From Hoyosella levis (GTDB lineage: Bacteria; Actinomycetota; Actinomycetes; Mycobacteriales; Mycobacteriaceae), in NCBI RefSeq assembly GCF_026008515.1, contig NZ_BQYM01000006.1:1-64000 (forward strand): 64,000 nucleotides of DNA, read 5' to 3'. The notes beneath the pieces are model-generated. The model was given only the letters and a program-made list of their open reading frames with translations, had not been told where the DNA came from and made no database searches. Positions 60,461 through 64,000 of the stretch are shown in pieces. A program made the translations under genes and the position numbers. Every line of letters begins with the position of its first letter. The stretch's first letter is position 1.

Positions 60461-60808
60461 ATGCCGTACTTGTTCCTGCTGTCGTTCGTGATCCTTGTGG
60501 TGTGCCTGATCGACATCATCAATACCGACGACAGCCGTATCCGCAACCTTCCCAAGGTCGCGTGGATCCTGCTGGTGATCATCCTGCCGCTCGCGGGCAT
60601 GGTCGCCTGGCTCGTCGCCGGCAGGCCCTACGCGGACGACGCTCCCCGCTACCGGAGCACCGGCTTCCCCGAGTACGAGCGGCCAGGCCGGCATATCGCC
60701 CAGGACGAGCATTCCGACGAGGCGTTCCTCCGCGAATGCCGGGCGCGAGCCGAGGAGCAGCGCCGCCGCTACCGCGAGGAGAATCGCAAGAACGAGGCGC
60801 AGGAGTAG
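60461..60808 (+). CDS. PLDc_N-type small membrane protein
   Basis: 115 residues. Two helices (MPYLFLLSFVILVVCLIDII; VAWILLVIILPLAGMVAWLV) flank RIRNLPK, the pattern of the phospholipase-D N-terminal membrane domain seen alone in many actinobacteria (IRNLPKxxWxLLIIxxPLxG). A charged, coiled tail follows. Function unknown. CGGAGGTG precedes ATG 60461. Confidence 0.85.
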   Translation: MPYLFLLSFVILVVCLIDIINTDDSRIRNLPKVAWILLVIILPLAGMVAWLVAGRPYADDAPRYRSTGFPEYERPGRHIAQDEHSDEAFLRECRARAEEQRRRYREENRKNEAQE

Positions 60809-60830
60809 GCCGCTTCTTGCCAGGAGCCCG

Positions 60831-60935
60831 GCTTGTCAGGGGCCGGCTTGTCAGGGGCCGGCTTGTCAGGGCCCGGCTTGTCAGGGCCCGACTTGTCAGG
60901 GCCCGACTTGTCAGGGCCCGACTTGTCAGGGGCCC
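60831..60935. repeat. 15-bp minisatellite, seven units
   Basis: Units read RCTTGTCAGGGSCCG: two GCTTGTCAGGGGCCG, two GCTTGTCAGGGCCCG, two ACTTGTCAGGGCCCG and a last ACTTGTCAGGGGCCC; a degenerate unit (CTTGCCAGGAGCCCG) precedes them. The period equals five codons, and in frame with the next gene it would encode GLSGA/GLSGP/DLSGP repeats. It lies between the PLDc_N gene and the AlkC-like ATG. Confidence 0.9.
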
Positions 60936-60952
60936 GGTGCACAATCGCTGCC

Positions 60953-62041
60953 ATGCCCTACGCCGATGAGCTCCTTGGTCGCGAAGCTGTAGCCGGACTG
61001 GCCACCATTCTCGGTGGCGATGGCAGCCTGCCCCGGCTGCGTGCAGTCGCCGGCACCCTTGATGGACTGGGCTTCCGGGAGCGGGTGAATGCCACCCGCG
61101 ATGCCGTGCTCGAAGACTTTCCTGGCGATCTCGATCGTCTGGCAGGCCCCGTGCGGGCCGCTCTGCGCGACACCCGCTTCACGGGCTGGATGACGTTTCC
61201 GATCACCGAGGCGGTCGCCATCCGGGGACGGGACCAGGTAGAGGACGCGCTAGCGCTGCTGGCCGAGCTGACGCCGCGTTCGACGGCGGAGACAGCCCTG
61301 CGCTGGTTCCTCGACGAGCATCTCGAGCGCTGCCTCCGCATCGTGATGGAGTGGACCACTCATCACGATGAGCACGTGCGACGGCTCGCGAGCGAGGGGG
61401 TGCGGCCACGGCTGCCGTGGGCACCGCAAGCACGAAGGCTGGTAGACGACCCCGGGCCGATCGTCCCGGTCCTCGATGCGCTGTACCGGGATGAGTCGGA
61501 GTATGTGCGCCGCTCGGTGGCGAACTGCGTGAACGACATCAGCCGGGACCATCCCGAGCTAGCCGTGCGGATCGCGCAAGGGTGGCTCGCGGAACCCGAT
61601 GAGAACACAGCATCGGTGGTGCGGCATGCGTTGCGGACCTTGATCAAGCGATCCCATGCCGGTGCTCTGGCGTGCATCGGGGTGGATGCGCGCGCGGCGA
61701 TAGACGTCACCGGGCCAACGGTGCGCACGCCAGTAGTCGCGATGGGTGAGGAACTGGCGTTCGATTGCCGCATCACCCTGGGCGGTTCCGCTCGTGCCCG
61801 CGTCGCCGTCGACTATGTCCTCCACTTCGCTAGCGCGCGGGGAGACGAGCGGGAGAAGGTGTTCAAGCTGGGGATCCGTGACCTCGAGCCTGGCGAATCC
61901 TGGGATATCGCACGGAGCCACAGGTTCAAGCCGATCAGTACGCGCCGGTACTACGACGGCGATCATGGCCTGTCACTGCAGGTCAATGGCGTTCGGACGG
62001 ACCGGGCTGGATTCCTGCTCATTGGTGCGGGCCCGAGCTAG
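60953..62041 (+). CDS. AlkC-like DNA alkylation repair protein
   Basis: 362 residues. The first 245 are HEAT-like helical repeats (RFTGWMTFPITEAVAIRG; RCLRIVMEWTTHHDEHVRRLASEG; RRSVANCVNDISRDHPELAV) typical of AlkC/AlkD DNA glycosylases. The last 110 residues look like an Ig-like beta domain (ITLGGSARARVAVDYVLHFA; ARSHRFKPISTRRYYDGDHG) found in one AlkC branch. It should excise 3-methyl- or 1-methyladenine without base flipping. ATG 60953 has no clear ribosome site; TTG 60833, inside the repeat array, would add 40 residues. Confidence 0.82.
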   Translation: MPYADELLGREAVAGLATILGGDGSLPRLRAVAGTLDGLGFRERVNATRDAVLEDFPGDLDRLAGPVRAALRDTRFTGWMTFPITEAVAIRGRDQVEDALALLAELTPRSTAETALRWFLDEHLERCLRIVMEWTTHHDEHVRRLASEGVRPRLPWAPQARRLVDDPGPIVPVLDALYRDESEYVRRSVANCVNDISRDHPELAVRIAQGWLAEPDENTASVVRHALRTLIKRSHAGALACIGVDARAAIDVTGPTVRTPVVAMGEELAFDCRITLGGSARARVAVDYVLHFASARGDEREKVFKLGIRDLEPGESWDIARSHRFKPISTRRYYDGDHGLSLQVNGVRTDRAGFLLIGAGPS

Positions 62042-62100
62042 GCCAGGTTTCTTGCTCAGCCAGGGCCCGAGCCCGGGAGGGGTTCGTGCTAGGCAGGGGT

Positions 62101-62271
62101 TCAGCGGCCGAACATGCGGGTGAGCAATGATCCGCCCTGGACACCGGGGGCAGGCTCGTGCCCCTCGCAGCGCTCGCCCTTGGGGACGCCTCGCATGACC
62201 TGATCGACATGCATTCCACAGCCGGACCAGGTGGTCTTGCCGCACTGGCGACACTTGACGGGATAGCACAT
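62101..62271 (-). CDS. Cys-rich small protein under a CsoR-type operator
   Basis: 56 residues: MCYPVKCRQCGKTTWSGCGM opens it, with five Cys and a later RCEGH (Cys and His). This looks like a zinc-ribbon or metal/thiol-binding peptide; very similar short proteins occur across actinobacteria without known role. GAAGGAG lies 6 nt before ATG 62271. A 20-bp palindrome of the CsoR/CstR kind lies 36-55 bp upstream, so copper or persulfide control is likely. Confidence 0.78.
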   Translation of the reverse strand: MCYPVKCRQCGKTTWSGCGMHVDQVMRGVPKGERCEGHEPAPGVQGGSLLTRMFGR

Positions 62272-62306
62272 GGTGACTCCTTCTCGGTGTTGGGAACTAC
62301 CCCGAA

Positions 62307-62326
62307 ATATACCCCGTGGGGTATAT
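62307..62326. promoter_or_regulatory. CsoR/CstR-type palindrome
   Basis: ATATACCCC-GT-GGGGTATAT has 9-bp perfect arms. ATACCCC-N-GGGGTAT is the operator form of CsoR-family regulators (copper, persulfide and related). It sits between the minus-strand Cys-rich gene and the plus-strand DICT gene. No CsoR-family gene is in the window. Confidence 0.7.
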
Positions 62327-62398
62327 GGATGTCTAGATCCGCGCTCAATCGCGGACCTGGCCGCACCCCGCGCCGCACCAGGTGCAAGCCTGAAGGCT

Positions 62399-63583
62399 AT
62401 GGAATACGCGGGACTCCCGGTCCGGACGACCTTCGCGCCGGTCCACCACCTCGGCACCGGCCACCTCGCAGCGGTGGACGTGCAGCTGCGCGGCGAGGGC
62501 GACGGGCCCCTCGCCGCGTCCCCGGCATTGCGCGCCGTTGCCCGGGCCATGAGCGACACCTCCACCCTCGACAGGATGCGCTCCCACGCGCTCGACGGGC
62601 ACCCCGCCAGCGCCGTGCCCGCGCTCGTCACCGTCGACGTAGGCTCGCTCGAGCAGCTCCAGCCGACCGCCGAACCACGCGGCGACCGCCAAGAGATCGT
62701 CGTCATCACCGATCACGCCCTCGCCTCGGACCCGGCGCGCGCCCTGCGCCTTATCGCCGCGGCGCGGGAATCCGGCAAGGCCATCGCCGTCGACGAGGTC
62801 GGGGCCCGCGACAAGCCCCTGGCGCTGCTGCCCCTCATCGAGCCCGAGATCATCATCCTGTCCGCCACGCTCATCGCCACCAAGCCCGACGCGTGGACGG
62901 CCCACGTCGCCCAGGCCGTCGCGGCGCAGGCCGAGCACAGCACCACCATCGTCATCGCCGACGGCATCGACTCGATGATCCACCACGAGCGCGCCATCGG
63001 CCTCGGCGCCAGCCACGGAATGGGCCAGGCCTATCCCCCCGCGGCCTCGCCCGCGCAACTCGACACGACCAATGTCACTCCCCTGCGCATCGGAACCGCG
63101 CCGGCGCGGGAAGGAAGGCTCCCGTTCGCCATCGCCGCGGAGGACCACCGCACGCACTGGAGCCGCAAGACACTGCTCGTCGAGCTGAGCACCACCCTGG
63201 AGAACCAGGCAGCCACAGCTGGCGGCGACACCATCCTGCTCGGAACCTTCCAGCACGTCCGCAACTTCACCACCCGCACGCGCCGACGATGGGAATCGCT
63301 AGCGGGCCGCGTCGCCTTCGCCGGCGTCTACGGGGTGGGAATGGGATCCATCGTGGAGGACGGCGTGCACCACGCGCCCCTCGAGCCAGGCGAGCCACTG
63401 GTGGAGGAATGGAACGTCGTAGTGCTCGCCCCGCACTTCTGCAGCGTGCTCACCGCCCGCGACCTGCACCGCGGCGAGCGCGACGAGGACCGCGAGTTCG
63501 AGTACGTGCTCACCCAGGATCGCGCCACCGCCGTGCGCTGCGCCCGCGCCATCCTCGACCGGTTCTCGGGAGCGCGTCGCTAG
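62399..63583 (+). CDS. EAL-like and DICT domain protein
   Basis: 394 residues. Residues about 1-240 follow the EAL phosphodiesterase fold (LPVRTTFAPVHHLGTGHLAA; GKAIAVDEVGARDKP; ADGIDSMIHHERAIGLGASH; GMGQAYPPAA, where the GYxxxxP end is kept), but the EAL triad and most metal residues are missing, so it is likely a c-di-GMP-blind sensor. Residues about 265-390 are a DICT sensor domain (LLGTFQHVRNFTTRTRRRWES; WNVVVLAPHFCSVLTARDL). The role may be light or ligand sensing. ATG 62399 is used; ribosome site weak. Confidence 0.78.
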   Translation: MEYAGLPVRTTFAPVHHLGTGHLAAVDVQLRGEGDGPLAASPALRAVARAMSDTSTLDRMRSHALDGHPASAVPALVTVDVGSLEQLQPTAEPRGDRQEIVVITDHALASDPARALRLIAAARESGKAIAVDEVGARDKPLALLPLIEPEIIILSATLIATKPDAWTAHVAQAVAAQAEHSTTIVIADGIDSMIHHERAIGLGASHGMGQAYPPAASPAQLDTTNVTPLRIGTAPAREGRLPFAIAAEDHRTHWSRKTLLVELSTTLENQAATAGGDTILLGTFQHVRNFTTRTRRRWESLAGRVAFAGVYGVGMGSIVEDGVHHAPLEPGEPLVEEWNVVVLAPHFCSVLTARDLHRGERDEDREFEYVLTQDRATAVRCARAILDRFSGARR

Positions 63584-63646
63584 ATCCGGCTGGCTTCGCG
63601 CGCTGGCGGGGTTGGCGGCCCTGCGGCCGCGACTCGGATCCTGCCG

Positions 63647-64000
63647 CTACGAGGCAGAGGACACGAGCCGCAGGGCGGGCTGGGCTGGTTCCGCAGCGAG
63701 GAGCAAGCAGGCCGCCCGCAGCGACCCGCAGGCCAGCGGTGCACCGTCGCGCTTGGCGAGCGCCTGCCGCACGCCCTCGGACGCAATGATCGCGATCGAT
63801 GCGCCGGTAAGGGACGACAGGGAGGCAAGGTCCGAGAGTGCGCTCATCCCGGTCCGGGACAGAAAGTGGACCCTACGCACATCGATGATGACCTGCTCAG
63901 GCTCGTCGAGGTGGCCGAGGACGGTGAACAGGCGCGGCAGCGCCAGGGCGTCGAGCTCCCCCGCGATGTGCACGACGTCGATCTCGTCGCACAGGTTCTC
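63647..64000 (-). CDS. STAS-domain protein, 5' end beyond the window
   Basis: The frame is open to the right edge, so the start is outside. The visible 117 residues show the STAS core: VVHIAGELDALALPRLFTVL, VIIDVRRVHFLSRTGMSALSDLA, with a Ser or Thr at the phospho-site, and IAIIASEGVRQALAKR. It is probably an anti-sigma factor antagonist, a second one besides that at 32982. Convergent with the DICT gene. Confidence 0.78.
   Translation of the reverse strand, partial: ENLCDEIDVVHIAGELDALALPRLFTVLGHLDEPEQVIIDVRRVHFLSRTGMSALSDLASLSSLTGASIAIIASEGVRQALAKRDGAPLACGSLRAACLLLAAEPAQPALRLVSSAS

Noticed and set aside
60831-60935. Tandem repeats as a CRISPR array
   Set aside because: Units are 15 bp with no spacers between them.
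1-64000. Mobile elements, prophage, tRNA or rRNA genes
   Set aside because: No transposase, integrase, attachment-site duplication, cloverleaf or rRNA sequence could be found by eye on either strand.

Overview
The window is 64 kb of high-GC, gene-dense chromosome from an actinobacterium, most likely a mycolic-acid-forming one (Mycobacteriales/Corynebacteriales). The pointers are an AccA1/AccD1/acyl-CoA dehydrogenase set with a TetR gene as in mycobacteria, a holo-cyclase of the Rv1264 type, a SigF/RsbW pair, F420-type luciferase-like and PIG-L deacetylase genes, many GTG/TTG starts, and a 51-residue acidic peptide that resembles corynebacterial PorA/PorH porins. The genus is inference. I saw no tRNA, rRNA, CRISPR array, transposase or phage gene; this is core and accessory metabolism, not a mobile island.

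Region by region. (1) 0.2-11.5 kb is a purine catabolic block: a xanthine dehydrogenase with fused iron-sulfur and molybdenum subunits plus an FAD subunit, 8-oxoguanine deaminase, guanine deaminase, uricase, OHCU decarboxylase, an NCS2 permease carrying a second, apparently dead OHCU domain, and a MocA-like cofactor nucleotidyltransferase. A second purine permease lies at 24.9 kb. No 5-hydroxyisourate hydrolase is present. (2) 11.6-16.8 kb holds redox, esterase and hydrolase genes, with long inverted repeats between convergent pairs. (3) 16.9-21.7 kb is a cobalamin-riboswitch operon: binding lipoprotein, two FecCD permeases, ATPase, and a protein joining a CbiX-like half to a thioredoxin-like ferredoxin. 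(4) 22-31 kb has a small secreted Gly-rich protein, a bacterial voltage-gated sodium channel, a peptidase, PIG-L deacetylase, lytic transglycosylase, MerR and DJ-1 proteins and the PorA-like peptide. (5) 31-34 kb is a SigF stress module (RsbW, SigF, small membrane proteins behind a SigF-type promoter, STAS, GAF-ANTAR). (6) 35-37.9 kb pairs a class III aminotransferase with a divergent AraC regulator over a tandem 17-bp repeat. (7) 37.9-50.7 kb is a branched-chain acyl-CoA degradation locus (acyl-CoA dehydrogenase, AccA1, AccD1, TetR) whose members are split apart by a Tat-exported molybdenum hydroxylase, a DUF2254 protein, a secreted Gly-rich protein and an XdhC-like factor; three copies of GTTAAT-N6-TnAC tie the TetR gene, accD1 and accA1 together. 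(8) 50.8-64 kb holds DUF2218, a Kef antiporter, a possible sRNA, an ArsR sensor, an adenylate cyclase, hydrolases, a methyltransferase, an AlkC-like repair protein behind a 15-bp minisatellite, a Cys-rich small protein behind a CsoR-type palindrome, an EAL-like/DICT protein and a truncated STAS protein.

Start codons were moved inward from the longest reading frame wherever homology, Shine-Dalgarno spacing or operon overlap favoured it; the choice is stated in each entry.
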